64,000 nt of DNA from Uruburuella testudinis. GTDB taxonomy: Bacteria; Pseudomonadota; Gammaproteobacteria; Burkholderiales; Neisseriaceae. Below, one piece after another: positions 27,779 to 37,037 of this stretch. A program made the position numbers and the translations under genes. Under the pieces are notes generated by a model that saw only the letters and a program-made list of their open reading frames with translations, was not told the DNA's origin and ran no database searches. The stretch is taken from NCBI RefSeq assembly GCF_022870865.1, contig NZ_CP091508.1, positions 1,736,001 to 1,800,000 on the forward strand. The letters are read 5' to 3'. Position 1 is the stretch's first letter; every line of letters starts with the position of its first letter.

Positions 27779-28252
27779 ATGACCGATTTGAATGTATGGC
27801 AACAAGCCCCGCTGAATGCCACCATCAACCACATTTTGCAGCGCTATCATGAAGTGCACCGCCGGCAGTTGGCCGATTTGATTGTGTTGGCGGAAAAAGT
27901 GTCTGCCGTGCACGCGGGGGTGTTTCCTGCTGAGGTGTTACCGCTGCTGCAAGGCATAGAGGCTGATTTGTCAAACCATATGATGAAAGAAGAGCGGGTG
28001 TTGTTTCCGATGATTAATCAGGGCGCCGGGCGTGGTGCGGCGATGCCGATTCAGATGATGATGCACGAGCATACCGAGCATGAGGCGGCTATCGGGCAAC
28101 TGCTGGCGCTAACAGACAATCTGACGCCACCAGAAGGGGCTTGCGGCAGCTGGCAGCGTTTGTATGCGCAGGCGCGGGAATTTGTGGATGATTTAAACGA
28201 CCACATCACGCTGGAAAATGAAATTCTGTTTGCGCGCGTGCTGGCTGCTTGA
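27779..28252 (+). CDS. Hemerythrin-domain protein
   Basis: A 157-residue four-helix protein with a hemerythrin (HHE) di-iron site. Likely ligands are H24, H67, E71, H98 or H101, H142 and E146, seen in RYHEVHR, NHMMKEERVLF, MHEHTEHE and DHITLENEILF. This layout fits the RIC/YtfE/DnrN group that repairs Fe-S clusters damaged by nitric oxide, but the N-terminal ScdA-type domain of full-length DnrN is missing. It sits alone, divergent from the haem receptor gene. AAGGAACC precedes the ATG. Confidence 0.8.
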   Translation: MTDLNVWQQAPLNATINHILQRYHEVHRRQLADLIVLAEKVSAVHAGVFPAEVLPLLQGIEADLSNHMMKEERVLFPMINQGAGRGAAMPIQMMMHEHTEHEAAIGQLLALTDNLTPPEGACGSWQRLYAQAREFVDDLNDHITLENEILFARVLAA

Positions 28253-28277
28253 TCGGCTGTTTGAATTTACATATCAA

Positions 28278-28306
28278 AGGCCGTCTGAAAATGTTTTCAG
28301 ACGGCC
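28278..28306. terminator. Inverted DUS pair after the hemerythrin gene
   Basis: AGGCCGTCTGAA and TTCAGACGGCCT form a 12-bp stem with a short loop 26 bases after the hemerythrin stop. It marks the left edge of the 263-bp repeat array. Confidence 0.65.
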
Positions 28307-28307
28307 T

Positions 28308-29762
28308 ACCATTATGCAAGCCTTGCGGCTTGTGCCCTCTCCCTAACCCTCTCCCACGGGAGAGGGAACTCGGTTGCTGTTGTTTTTGCCGTTACGCGTG
28401 TTTTTGCCATTGTGTGTTTTTACCGTTACGTATTTTGGTCGGCGTTATTTTCCCGCCAATCTTACCGCTTCAGCAACCTGGCTCCCTCCCCTGTGGGGGA
28501 GGGCTGGGGAGAGGGCGGCAAACCACAGGTTTGCTTTATTGCGTATTCCGCCATCATTTCAGACGGCCTGACCATTATGCAAGCCTTGCGGCTTGTGCCC
28601 TCTCCCTAACCCTCTCCCACGGGAGAGGGAACTCGGTTGCTGTTGTTTTTGCCGTTACGCGTTTTTTGCTGTTGTGTGTTTTTGCCGTTACGCGTTTTTT
28701 GCTGTTGTGTGTTTTTGCCGTTGCGCGTTTTTTGCTGTTGTGTGTTTTTGCCGTTGCGCGTTTTTTGCTGTTGTGTGTTTGGGTCGGCGTTTGTTTTTCC
28801 CACCAATCTTACCGCTTCAGCAACCTGGCTCCCTCCCCTGTGGGGGAGGGTTGGGGAGAGGGCGGCAAACCGCAGGTTTGCATCATTCCGCCTTCTTCCA
28901 TCATTTTCAGACGGCCTGACCATTATGCAAGCCTCACGGCTTGTGCCCTCTCCCTAACCCTCTCCCACGGGAGAGGGAACTCGGTTGCTGTTGTTTTTGC
29001 CGTTACGCGTTTTTTGCCATTGTGTGTTTTTACCGTTACGCATTTTGGCCGGCGTTATTTTCCCGCCAACCTTACCACTTCAGCCACCTGGCTCCCTCCC
29101 CTGTGGGGGAGGGCTGGGGAGAGGGCGGCAAACCGCAGGTTTGCATCATTCCGCCTTCTTCCATCATTTTCAGACGGCCTGACCATTATGCAAGCCTCAC
29201 GGCTTGTGCCCTCTCCCTAACCCTCTCCCACGGGAGAGGGAACTCGGTTGCTGTTGTGTTTGCCGTTACGCGTTTTTTGCCGTTGTGTGTTGTTACCGTT
29301 ACGTATTTTGGTCGGCGTTATTTTCCCGCCAATCTTACCGCTTCAGCAACCTGGCTCCCTCCCCTGCGGGGGAGGGCTGGGGAGAGGGCGGCAAACCGCA
29401 GGTTTGCATCATTCCGCCTTCTTCCATCATTTTCAGACGGCCTGACCATTATGCAAGCCTCACGGCTTGTGCCCTCTCCCTAACCCTCTCCCACGGGAGA
29501 GGGAACTCGGTTGCTGTTGTTTTTGCCGTTACGCGTTTTTTGCCGTTGTGTGTTTTCCGTTACGCGTTTTTTACCGTTGTGTGTTTTTGCCGTTGCGCGT
29601 TTTTTGCTGTTGTGTGTGTTTGGGTCGGCGTTTGTTTTTCCCACCAATCTTACCGCTTCAGCAACCTGGCTCCCTCCCCTGTGGGGGAGGGTTGGGGAGA
29701 GGGCGGCAAACCGCAGGTTTGCTTTATCGCACATCCCATCATCGCCATCATTTCAGACGACC
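28308..29762. repeat. Array of five REP-like 263-bp units
   Basis: Five copies of a unit beginning ACCATTATGCAAGCC start at 28308, 28571, 28919, 29182 and 29445 (spacings 263, 348, 263 and 263). Each holds a GC-rich palindrome CCCTCTCCC...GGGAGAGGG, a second palindrome (CCCTCCCC..GTGGGGGAGGG) and a DUS at its end. The second copy is expanded by a 33-bp repeat (TTTTTGCCGTTRCGCG...) present four times at 28651, 28684, 28717 and 28750; the last copy has a similar but shorter expansion. Reading frames across the array are repetitive (FLPLRVF, CCCVF) and are not genes. Confidence 0.85.
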
Positions 29763-30327
29763 TATTCCTGCGCCCACGGCGGCTTCCTCGCCAACACGTC
29801 GGCATACGCCGGGCAATCTTCGCTGTGCGCACCGCTCATACCTATTTACAACAACAATCTCACGGTGCGTCTTGTCGGTTTACTTTTGTGAATCGGCATG
29901 ATACGGATATGGCCGGTTTTTCGCCATTTTTCATACAAATTCTCTGCATTTTCACTTGTTGAAATGCCGTTTTCAAGCCGTTTTTGCGGTGTTTTCTGCA
30001 TTGATTGTCAACATTTTCCAGTGCTTTCACTCGAATTTTCATTTACATATTCACAAACATATAATTACATTACACTACATTGGTTTACCGTTAAATTTTC
30101 AACATTTTGTTTACATACTGTGATGGGCGGTATCTTGTTTTTTTATGGAATCCATCAGAATAATTCAATTTAAAATATTTTGAACTATGCTATTCTGCCC
30201 CTACGGTGCAGTATTTTAAGCATCTGAAAACTTTGCCGGTTCACCGGATTTTGCGGTCTGCACTGCATGATTCGGGCAAAATAAAACGGCAGATCTAATT
30301 ATAAAATTGTCAACAAAGGAGGAAGTC
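29763..30327. other. Non-coding spacer before the symporter genes
   Basis: A family B end (TTTACTTTTGTGAATCGGCAT) lies at about 29878-29898. The rest is AT-rich (30000-30180) and holds no clear gene. The AT-rich part probably carries the promoter for the DUF4212/symporter pair, but no single -35/-10 pair stands out. AAAGGAGG precedes the 30328 start. Confidence 0.5.
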
Positions 30328-30591
30328 ATGTCTGTTAACAAACATGATGCTGCAAGCTACTGGAAGGCAAACGTCCGACTTATCGTTATCTGCTTGGTTG
30401 TCTGGGCGCTGTGTTCTTATGGCTTTGCAATCGTTTTACGTCCTGCTTTATCAGGCATTCCGGTCGGCGGCTCCGATTTGGGTTTCTGGTTTGGTCAGCA
30501 AGGTTCGATTCTTACCTTCATCGCTATCATTTTCTTCTATTCGTGGAGAATGAATAAGCTGGATGAAGAATTCGGTGTGGATGAGGAGTGA
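30328..30591 (+). CDS. DUF4212 small subunit of a sodium/solute symporter
   Basis: An 87-residue membrane protein with two hydrophobic segments (about 18-38 and 55-72). The start YWKANVRLIVICLVVWALCSYGF and the end FYSWRMNKLDEEFGVDEE are typical of the DUF4212 family, the small partner that always precedes a VC_2705-type symporter. AAAGGAGG lies seven bases before the ATG. Only four bases separate it from the symporter start, so the two are an operon. Confidence 0.88.
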   Translation: MSVNKHDAASYWKANVRLIVICLVVWALCSYGFAIVLRPALSGIPVGGSDLGFWFGQQGSILTFIAIIFFYSWRMNKLDEEFGVDEE

Positions 30592-30595
30592 GACT

Positions 30596-32365
30596 ATGAG
30601 CCAATTTGTGATTAACTTGATTTTCGTCGGCGCTTCTTTTGCGCTGTATTTCGGCATTGCGATTTGGGCGCGTGCCGGCTCGACCAAAGAGTTTTATGTG
30701 GCCGGCGGCGGTGTGCATCCGGTATTAAACGGCATGGCCACGGGCGCCGACTGGATGAGCGCGGCTTCGTTTATTTCGATGGCCGGCCTGCTGGCCATGA
30801 ACGGCTACGGTGCGTCGGCTTATCTGATGGGCTGGACCGGCGGCTATGTGCTGCTGGCTCTGCTACTTGCCCCCTACTTGCGCAAGTTCGGCAAATTTAC
30901 TGTGCCCGACTTTATCGGCGACCGTTTCTACAGCCGCACCGCCCGCTTGGTGGCTGTGCTCTGCCTGATTATCGCTTCCACCACTTATGTAATCGGCCAG
31001 ATGACCGGTGCAGGTGTGGCTTTCTCGCGCTTTCTTGAAGTGAGCAGCACCACCGGCCTGATTATCGCTTCGATTGTGGTGTTATTTTATGCGGTATTGG
31101 GCGGTATGAAAGGCATCACCTACACTCAAGTGGCGCAATATGTGGTACTGATTATCGCCTATACCATTCCGGCAGTGTTTATTTCGCTCAACCTCACCGG
31201 CAACCCGATTCCGCCGCTGGGCTTTTTGAGCACGCACACCGAATCAGGCATGCCGCTGCTGCAAAAGCTCGACAGCATCATCACTGAGCTGGGCTTCACT
31301 GCCTACACGGCCGATGTGCCCAACAAGCTGAATATGTTTTTATTCACCATGTCGCTGATGATCGGCACTGCCGGCCTGCCGCACGTGATTATCCGCTTCT
31401 TTACCGTGCCTAAAGTATCTGATGCCCGCTCTTCGGCCGGTTGGGCACTGGTGTTTATCGCGCTGCTTTACACCACCGCACCGGCGGTAGGCTCGATGGC
31501 GCGGATTAACTTGGTCGACACCATCTACCCGCAAGGCACGGCGGCCGCACCGCTGGAATTTGAAGCACGCCCGCAATGGATGAAATCTTGGGAAACCACC
31601 GGTTTGCTGAAATTTGAAGACAAAAACGGCGACGGCAGAATCCAGTATTACAACGACAAATCCGCCGGCTTTGAAGCCACAGCTGCCGAGCGCGGCTGGG
31701 CAGGCAACGAGCTGACCGTTAACAACGATATTATGGTATTGGCCAACCCTGAAATCGCCAACCTGCCGTCTTGGGTAATCGGCCTGATTGCTGCCGGCGG
31801 TTTGGCTGCGGCACTCTCGACGGCGGCCGGTTTGCTGCTGGCAATTTCATCAGCCATCTCGCATGACTTGATTAAGAAAACGCTCAAACCCGATATCAGC
31901 GAAAAAGGCGAATTGCTGGCCGCGCGCATATCGATGACGGTTGCCATCATTATCGCCACCTGGTTGGGCATCAACCCGCCCGGCTTTGCAGCACAAGTGG
32001 TTGCACTGGCCTTCGGTATCGCCGCGGCTTCGATTTTCCCGGCTTTGATGATGGGTATTTTCTCAAAACGCATCAACAGCACCGGCGCAGTTGCAGGCAT
32101 GCTGGCAGGTTTGATTTCCACCTGTGTTTACATTTTCCTCTACTTGGGCTGGTTCTTTATTCCCGGCACCAACAGCTTTGAAAATGTAGAAGCCAACTGG
32201 TTGTTCGGCATTTCTCCGCTCTCGTTCGGCGCAGTCGGTGCCATCATCAACTTTGTAGTCGCCTTCATCGTATCGAGCGCAGGCAAAGCACCGCCGCAAG
32301 ATGTGCAAGATTTGGTGGAAAGCGTACGTTACCCGCGTGGTGCAGGTAAAGCAGTTGACCACTAA
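30596..32365 (+). CDS. Sodium:solute symporter, VC_2705 type (ActP-like)
   Basis: A 589-residue inner-membrane protein of the solute:sodium symporter (SSS) family, with about thirteen membrane segments. FYVAGGGVHPVLNGMATGADWMSAASFISMAG and GLAAALSTAAGLLLAISSAISHDL are the SSS hallmarks. It differs from classic ActP by an insert near residues 310-375 that carries EDKNGDGRIQ, an EF-hand-like loop. With the DUF4212 partner it probably carries acetate or another small carboxylate with Na+; the substrate is not proven. ATG at 30596 begins MSQFVINLIF. Confidence 0.88.
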   Translation: MSQFVINLIFVGASFALYFGIAIWARAGSTKEFYVAGGGVHPVLNGMATGADWMSAASFISMAGLLAMNGYGASAYLMGWTGGYVLLALLLAPYLRKFGKFTVPDFIGDRFYSRTARLVAVLCLIIASTTYVIGQMTGAGVAFSRFLEVSSTTGLIIASIVVLFYAVLGGMKGITYTQVAQYVVLIIAYTIPAVFISLNLTGNPIPPLGFLSTHTESGMPLLQKLDSIITELGFTAYTADVPNKLNMFLFTMSLMIGTAGLPHVIIRFFTVPKVSDARSSAGWALVFIALLYTTAPAVGSMARINLVDTIYPQGTAAAPLEFEARPQWMKSWETTGLLKFEDKNGDGRIQYYNDKSAGFEATAAERGWAGNELTVNNDIMVLANPEIANLPSWVIGLIAAGGLAAALSTAAGLLLAISSAISHDLIKKTLKPDISEKGELLAARISMTVAIIIATWLGINPPGFAAQVVALAFGIAAASIFPALMMGIFSKRINSTGAVAGMLAGLISTCVYIFLYLGWFFIPGTNSFENVEANWLFGISPLSFGAVGAIINFVVAFIVSSAGKAPPQDVQDLVESVRYPRGAGKAVDH

Positions 32366-32448
32366 ACCGTATTTTCATTAAACTCATTCGGGCTTCCTGT
32401 TACGGAAGCCCGAAATATTTAAAACAACTTAAAAATAAAAGGAATGCC

Positions 32449-32973
32449 ATGATTTGGGAATTTGTCGCCACAGTTTCAGCCGGCCTCGGTGCCGCCGGCA
32501 TTATGATGATTATCCGATTGCTGGTTAAAAAACTGCCCAAATGGCTGGTGCCTGCCGCTGCCGGTTTGGGCATGATCGGCTTTCAGGTTTACAACGAATA
32601 CAGCTGGTATGGGCACACCCGCTCACTGCTGCCGGCCAGCGCGGTAGTGGTGGCCGAAGTGCCGGAAAGCACGTTTTACAAACCGTGGTCGTATGTGAAA
32701 CCGCAAATATTGAAATTTGTTGCCATCGACACCGCCAAAACCGCGCCTGTCGGCAACAGCGGCCAAGTGCTGCAAACCAACCTTTACTTTTTCGAGCGCC
32801 GCATGAGCGCCCAAACCTGGCCGGTATTGATCAACTGCCAAACCGGCCTGCAAGCCAATGCGCCGCAAACCGCGCATACCAATCAAACGCAGAGTGTAGA
32901 TGCTTCCGCATGGAGCAAAACCGACTACAGCGAAAAAATCGCCCAAGCCATCTGCCCGGGCAAAGCTTCGTAA
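32449..32973 (+). CDS. Membrane-anchored protein of unknown function
   Basis: A 174-residue protein with two N-terminal hydrophobic segments (about 5-27 and 33-48) followed by a mainly soluble part with VVVAEVPESTFYKPWSYVKPQ and CQTGLQANAPQT. I do not recognise the family. AAAGGAAT precedes the ATG. It lies 83 bases after the symporter, and could be transcribed with it or separately. Confidence 0.6.
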   Translation: MIWEFVATVSAGLGAAGIMMIIRLLVKKLPKWLVPAAAGLGMIGFQVYNEYSWYGHTRSLLPASAVVVAEVPESTFYKPWSYVKPQILKFVAIDTAKTAPVGNSGQVLQTNLYFFERRMSAQTWPVLINCQTGLQANAPQTAHTNQTQSVDASAWSKTDYSEKIAQAICPGKAS

Positions 32974-33061
32974 TCGTAAACCCGGCTGTTGCGATTTCTG
33001 CGCATTATTTTTGTTTTATCTTCATGCCGCTCTATGCTATAAAGCAGCTGTTATCCACATC

Positions 33062-33092
33062 ATGCCGTCTGAAACCAACGTTCAGACGGCCT
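33062..33092. terminator. Inverted DUS pair before the ABC transporter gene
   Basis: ATGCCGTCTGAA and TTCAGACGGCCT form a 10-11-bp stem with a short loop about 90 bases after the preceding gene and 18 bases before the ABC exporter start. It is one of the few AT-type DUS copies in the window. Confidence 0.55.
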
Positions 33093-33109
33093 TAATATTT
33101 ATTTTACAT

Positions 33110-34759
33110 ATGAACATCATTGCTCTTGTTTTCAAACAGCACCGCCGGGCTTTTCTGGTGATGTTTGCGCTCACCCTGCTTTCCGGCCTGCTCGGTATCG
33201 GCGTATTGGCGTTTATCAACACCTATCTTTTGCGCAGCAGCGAAGGCACGGTGCAAAGCGTGATGTGGCAGTTTGCCGCCCTACTTGCCGTTTACCTGCT
33301 GGCGGCCACTTATGCCCAAATCAAGCTATCCAAGCTCGGCCACCAATTTGTGTTTGAATTGCGCACCCGCTTGCTCAAACGCATTATGGATTCACACGAT
33401 GCGCAAATCCAGCTGACCGGCAAGCCCAAGCTGCTGGCCAGCCTTTCCAACGATATCCGCAGCATCAGCATGGCCTTTGCCCGCCTGCCGGAGCTGGTGC
33501 AGGGCATCTTGTTTACACTCGGGTGCAGCGTTTATATGATTTGGCTTTCGCCCAAATTATTTATGGTAACCGCGTTAATTCTCAGCATTATGGTGCTCGG
33601 CAGCAATTATGTGGTCAAACGCGTGTATGCCAGCTTCCGTGCTATGCGCGGTTATGAAGACGAGCTTTACAGCCACTATGAAACCAGCCTCGACGGCCAC
33701 AAAGAGCTTACCCTCAACCGCTATCGGGCAGAACGCTTTTACCGTGAAGCATTCAGCACCACCGCGCAACACAACCGCAATGCCGCCATCCGTGCCGACA
33801 GCTACCATGCCTTTGCCATCAACTGGGGCAACACCCTGATGCTGGCGGCAGTGGGCATTATCTTTTACCTCTCACTCTACCACCACTGGGCCGGCCTGGC
33901 CGATGCCGCCACCATCACCATGACCGTATTATTTATGCGCTCACCGCTCTCACAAGCCATCAGCGCCTTTCCCATGCTGATGAGCAGCCAGGTAGCGCTC
34001 AATGCGCTCGACAACTTAGGGCTTGCCGACTACCGCCCCGATTTCCACAGCAGCCACAACCTGCCGGCCGGTTGGCAGAGCATCCGCCTTGAAAACATCA
34101 CCTATGCCTACCCCGCCCAAGGCGGCCAGCATTTTGCACTCGAGCCGGTCAACCTTACGCTCAAGCGCGGCGAAACCGTGTTTCTCATCGGCAGCAACGG
34201 CTCAGGAAAATCCACACTTTCTATGGTATTGGCCGGGCTTTACACGCCCACATCCGGCAAAATTTTTGTTGACGACGTCGAAATCACCGATGCCAACCGC
34301 GATGCCTACCGCCGGCTTTTTGCCAGCGTATTTACCGATTTTCATTTGTTTGAACAACTGGTAGACGGCCTCGGCCAAGACGTATCCGACGACATCACCG
34401 CCCAATGGCTCAACCATCTGCGCCTGAGCGATAAAGTGAAAATCGAGCAACAGCGCATTCTCAACAGCAAGCTTTCGCAAGGCCAGAAAAAACGCCTCGG
34501 CCTGCTCGCCGCCGCGCTGGAAAACCGCAGCATGCTGATACTCGACGAATGGGCGGCCGACCAAGACCCGCAGTTCCGCCGCGTGTTTTACGAAACCCTG
34601 CTGCCCTTGTTAAAACAACAGGGCTACACCGTATTCGCCATCAGCCACGATGATAAATATTTCCACCACGCCGAGCGCATTATCTCGATGAAACAAGGCA
34701 GATTGAGCGAACACAGCGCAGCCGAAGCGGTGCATGTGGCCGACGAACACAGCCGCTGA
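33110..34759 (+). CDS. Peptide-type ABC exporter (permease fused to ATPase)
   Basis: The 549-residue protein joins a six-segment membrane domain (about 1-300) to an ATPase domain. Walker A GSNGSGKS (near residue 364), the signature LSQGQKKRLGLLAA and Walker B LILDEWAAD are clear. The layout fits the cyclic-peptide exporter group (SyrD/PvdE/YojI). LSQGQ rather than LSGGQ is usual for this group. The cargo is unknown; no peptide or siderophore synthesis gene is nearby. The ATG at 33110 is chosen because it begins the first membrane segment. Confidence 0.85.
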   Translation: MNIIALVFKQHRRAFLVMFALTLLSGLLGIGVLAFINTYLLRSSEGTVQSVMWQFAALLAVYLLAATYAQIKLSKLGHQFVFELRTRLLKRIMDSHDAQIQLTGKPKLLASLSNDIRSISMAFARLPELVQGILFTLGCSVYMIWLSPKLFMVTALILSIMVLGSNYVVKRVYASFRAMRGYEDELYSHYETSLDGHKELTLNRYRAERFYREAFSTTAQHNRNAAIRADSYHAFAINWGNTLMLAAVGIIFYLSLYHHWAGLADAATITMTVLFMRSPLSQAISAFPMLMSSQVALNALDNLGLADYRPDFHSSHNLPAGWQSIRLENITYAYPAQGGQHFALEPVNLTLKRGETVFLIGSNGSGKSTLSMVLAGLYTPTSGKIFVDDVEITDANRDAYRRLFASVFTDFHLFEQLVDGLGQDVSDDITAQWLNHLRLSDKVKIEQQRILNSKLSQGQKKRLGLLAAALENRSMLILDEWAADQDPQFRRVFYETLLPLLKQQGYTVFAISHDDKYFHHAERIISMKQGRLSEHSAAEAVHVADEHSR

Positions 34760-34771
34760 AGCAGCCCGGCC

Positions 34772-35626
34772 TCAGCGGCTTAATGCCTGCTGCCAGCTGC
34801 CCGTTTTCGGCGCGGCTTTCAAGCTTTGCTCGAAATCTTCCAACATCTCCAGCTCAAAGCGGCTGAAGCCTGCACGCTCGCGCGCCTCGATATTCACATA
34901 GCCGCGGAAAATAAACAAATCATAGCGGGCAATCAGCGTTCGGAACAAAGCCACCGGCTCCAACCCACGGCGGGCGCACAGATAATGATACCAATGATTG
35001 CCGATTTGTACATGCCCCACTTCATCGCGGTAAATAATGTCGAGCACGGCGCAAGTTGCCTCATCACCGCGCTGCGCCACTTTGGCGCGAATGGCCGGGG
35101 TCACGTCCAACCCGCGCGCTTCCAGCACCCGCGGCACCAGCGCCATACGCAGCAGCGGATCAAACGCCGTTTTATAGGCCATGTCCCACAAATGGTTATG
35201 CGCCTCAAAATCACCATAATCAAAACCGTAGGCATTCAGACGGCCTCTCATCAGTGAAAAATGATATGCCTCTTCTTTTGCTACCCGAATCCAGTCGGCA
35301 GTAAATGCTTCCGGCAGATTGCGGAAACGGTAAGCCGCATCCAGCGCCAGATTGATGGCATTAAACTCAATATGGCAAATCGCATGCAGCATGGCCGCAT
35401 AGCCTTCGGTGGTGCTCATTTTGCGCTTTTGCACATCGGCAGGCGCCACCAAAATCGGTTTTTGCGGGCGGCCGGCAAAGCGGAAATCCAGCGCCGCAGC
35501 AGCCGGTTTGCCAACACCTCCGGCGGCGGCAAGTTTTTCAAACAACTCAGCAGCCGCACGGCATTTGGCATCGGGGTCACTTTCAAGCAAAGCGGATTCA
35601 AGCAGAGGATAAGGGTTGTAAAGCAT
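34772..35626 (-). CDS. DUF455 ferritin-like protein
   Basis: A 284-residue protein with the ferritin-like four-helix core of the DUF455 family: HAICHIEFNAINLALDAAYRFRNLP, VAKEEAYHFSLMRGRL and IYRDEVGHVQIGNHWYHYL provide E and H residues that could bind two irons. No function is firmly known. The ATG at 35626 is chosen over a TTG three codons upstream. It faces the ABC exporter gene tail-to-tail with only 12 bases between. Confidence 0.82.
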   Translation of the reverse strand: MLYNPYPLLESALLESDPDAKCRAAAELFEKLAAAGGVGKPAAAALDFRFAGRPQKPILVAPADVQKRKMSTTEGYAAMLHAICHIEFNAINLALDAAYRFRNLPEAFTADWIRVAKEEAYHFSLMRGRLNAYGFDYGDFEAHNHLWDMAYKTAFDPLLRMALVPRVLEARGLDVTPAIRAKVAQRGDEATCAVLDIIYRDEVGHVQIGNHWYHYLCARRGLEPVALFRTLIARYDLFIFRGYVNIEARERAGFSRFELEMLEDFEQSLKAAPKTGSWQQALSR

Positions 35627-36000
35627 GAGCGGCAATCATCCGAATATCGGCAGAGGCATTATTATATAGCCGTTAAACCGAATCATTCTACTATGCCGGC
35701 CTTACCCCGCGTGCATACCGTCTGTTATCAACGGGCATGGTCGCTATACCTGCATGATTTTTTGTTAAGATGCATGTAAAGCCCGACAAAAACATTCAAC
35801 AAGCGATTAAATAAATGTGAAAGCCGCCGCCTGCCTATGATACAAAATCCGATACAATTCAGAATACTAACCGGCAAGCCCGACCGTTTACACAAATTAT
35901 CGACTTGATTGGGGGCTTGCCTGATACACAATAACGCCTATACTGGCGCCAACGGTCGGAATACCGGCACCATCAACAACAAGAAAGGAAGGAATACTGC
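35627..36000 (+). promoter_or_regulatory. Intergenic region with probable lolA promoter
   Basis: TTGCCT at 35917-35922 and TATACT at 35939-35944, 16 bases apart, form a likely sigma-70 promoter with a start near 35951. GAAAGGAAGG lies just before the lolA ATG. The rest of this 374-base gap holds no gene. Confidence 0.5.
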
Positions 36001-36621
36001 ATGAAACAACGCACTTTGCTGAAAACCATCACTGCATTAGGCTTCTGCGCCGCCATCGGCGTTGCACAGGCCGGCGCCATTGACGCGCTGAAAAAATTCA
36101 ACAGCGACACCGACGGCATCAGCGGCAATTTCAGCCAAACCGTGAAAAGCAAAAAGAAAACCCAAACCACCAACGGCGCGTTCCAAATCCAGCGCCCCGG
36201 CCTGTTTAAATGGGAATACACCCGCCCCTATAAGCAAACCATCGTCGGCGACGGCAAAACCATTTGGCTTTATGACGTAGATTTGGCGCAGGTAACCAAA
36301 TCATCGCAAGACCAAACCATCGGCGACAGCCCGGCTGCCATTTTGTCGAACAAAACCGCGCTCGACAGCAGCTATTCGCTGAAAGAAGACGGCTCTTCAG
36401 GCGGCATCGATTATGTGTTGGCCAGCCCCAAGAAAAACAACGCCGGCTACCAATACATCCGCATCGGCTTTAAAGGCGACGCGCTGGCGGCCATGCAGTT
36501 GAAAGACAGCTTCGGCAACGAAACCACCATCAGTTTCAGCAATTTGAATATGAAGCCCAATCTTTCCCGCAACACCTTTAAATTTACCCCGCCCAAAGGC
36601 GTAGATGTGTTGAGCAACTGA
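36001..36621 (+). CDS. lolA: Outer-membrane lipoprotein carrier protein
   Basis: The 206-residue periplasmic chaperone carries lipoproteins from the LolCDE complex to LolB. The signal peptide (about 1-23, ending VAQAGA) is followed by the LolA pattern: GNFSQTVKSKKKTQTTNGAFQIQRPGLFKWEYTRPYKQTIVGDGKTIWLYDVDLAQVT. Length and order of strands are normal. AGGAAGG lies before the ATG, and an inverted DUS pair follows. Confidence 0.93.
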   Translation: MKQRTLLKTITALGFCAAIGVAQAGAIDALKKFNSDTDGISGNFSQTVKSKKKTQTTNGAFQIQRPGLFKWEYTRPYKQTIVGDGKTIWLYDVDLAQVTKSSQDQTIGDSPAAILSNKTALDSSYSLKEDGSSGGIDYVLASPKKNNAGYQYIRIGFKGDALAAMQLKDSFGNETTISFSNLNMKPNLSRNTFKFTPPKGVDVLSN

Positions 36622-36650
36622 TCGCCATTCATCATCAAGTGCTTAAAACA

Positions 36651-36682
36651 CAGGCCGTCTGAAATATTTTTTCAGACGGCCT
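36651..36682. terminator. Inverted DUS pair after lolA
   Basis: CAGGCCGTCTGAA and TTCAGACGGCCTG form a 13-bp stem with a 6-base loop, 30 bases after the lolA stop. A family A element follows directly. Confidence 0.65.
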
Positions 36683-36691
36683 GTGTTGTCT

Positions 36692-36853
36692 AGGGTGTCC
36701 TGACAATTCGTTTATGAGGGGATTTTTGTTCCTGGAAATGCAGATGCCAGGCAAAAAACGCAGCAAGATTGGACATCTTGCGAGGCTTTTTAACGCAGCA
36801 GATGCGTTTGCAGGGGCAAAAAGCACCCATAAATCGAATGGTCAGGATACCCT
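36692..36853 (+). repeat. Family A element, copy 5
   Basis: TA flanks both sides. The left end reads AGGGTGTCCTGACAATTCG and the right end CGAATGGTCAGGATACCCT; these agree only in the outer part. The core is as in other copies. An extra left-type end AGGGTGTCCTGACCATTC follows immediately at 36854-36871 and runs into a family B element, so two elements are nested or joined here. Confidence 0.85.
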
Positions 36854-36865
36854 AGGGTGTCCTGA

Positions 36866-37015
36866 CCATTCACAAAAGTAAACCAACAAGGCGGCGAACC
36901 GGAGACAGTACACATATATGAGGCCGGTTGGCTTGGTGTTTCAGCACCTTAGCGAAACCAGCCTCTTCTAGCTCAGGCAAACCAACGCCGTTAAGCTATT
37001 TTTGTGAAAGAATAT
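36866..37015. repeat. Family B element, long copy
   Basis: ATTCACAAAAGTAAACCAAC on the left pairs with AGCTATTTTTGTGAAAG on the right. The centre (about 110 bases) includes GGCGGCGAACCGGAGACAGTACAC and inverted blocks GGTTGGCTTGG / CAAACCAAC. The same long form occurs at 56351-56488; a shorter form at 11953. It ends 22 bases from the copper-chaperone stop codon. Confidence 0.7.
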
Positions 37016-37037
37016 GATTCAATTAATGTTGCTGGCA

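Noticed and set aside
28651..28782. 33-bp direct repeats and the 214-bp repeats considered as CRISPR arrays
   Set aside because: There are no unique spacers between the repeats; the units are contiguous tandem copies, and no cas gene is nearby.
28249..29962. Several long open frames (up to 323 codons) across the 263-bp repeat array, on both strands
   Set aside because: They repeat the same peptides copy after copy, are present in more than one frame and have no ribosome site or family pattern. The open frames follow from the repeat period and the GC-rich palindromes.
29898..30173. A 91-codon open frame before the symporter genes
   Set aside because: It is rich in Phe and Ser, lies in AT-rich DNA, lacks a ribosome site and has no recognisable pattern.
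32900..33109. Upstream extension of the ABC exporter frame
   Set aside because: It overlaps the end of the preceding gene and an inverted DUS pair; the first membrane segment starts at 33110.
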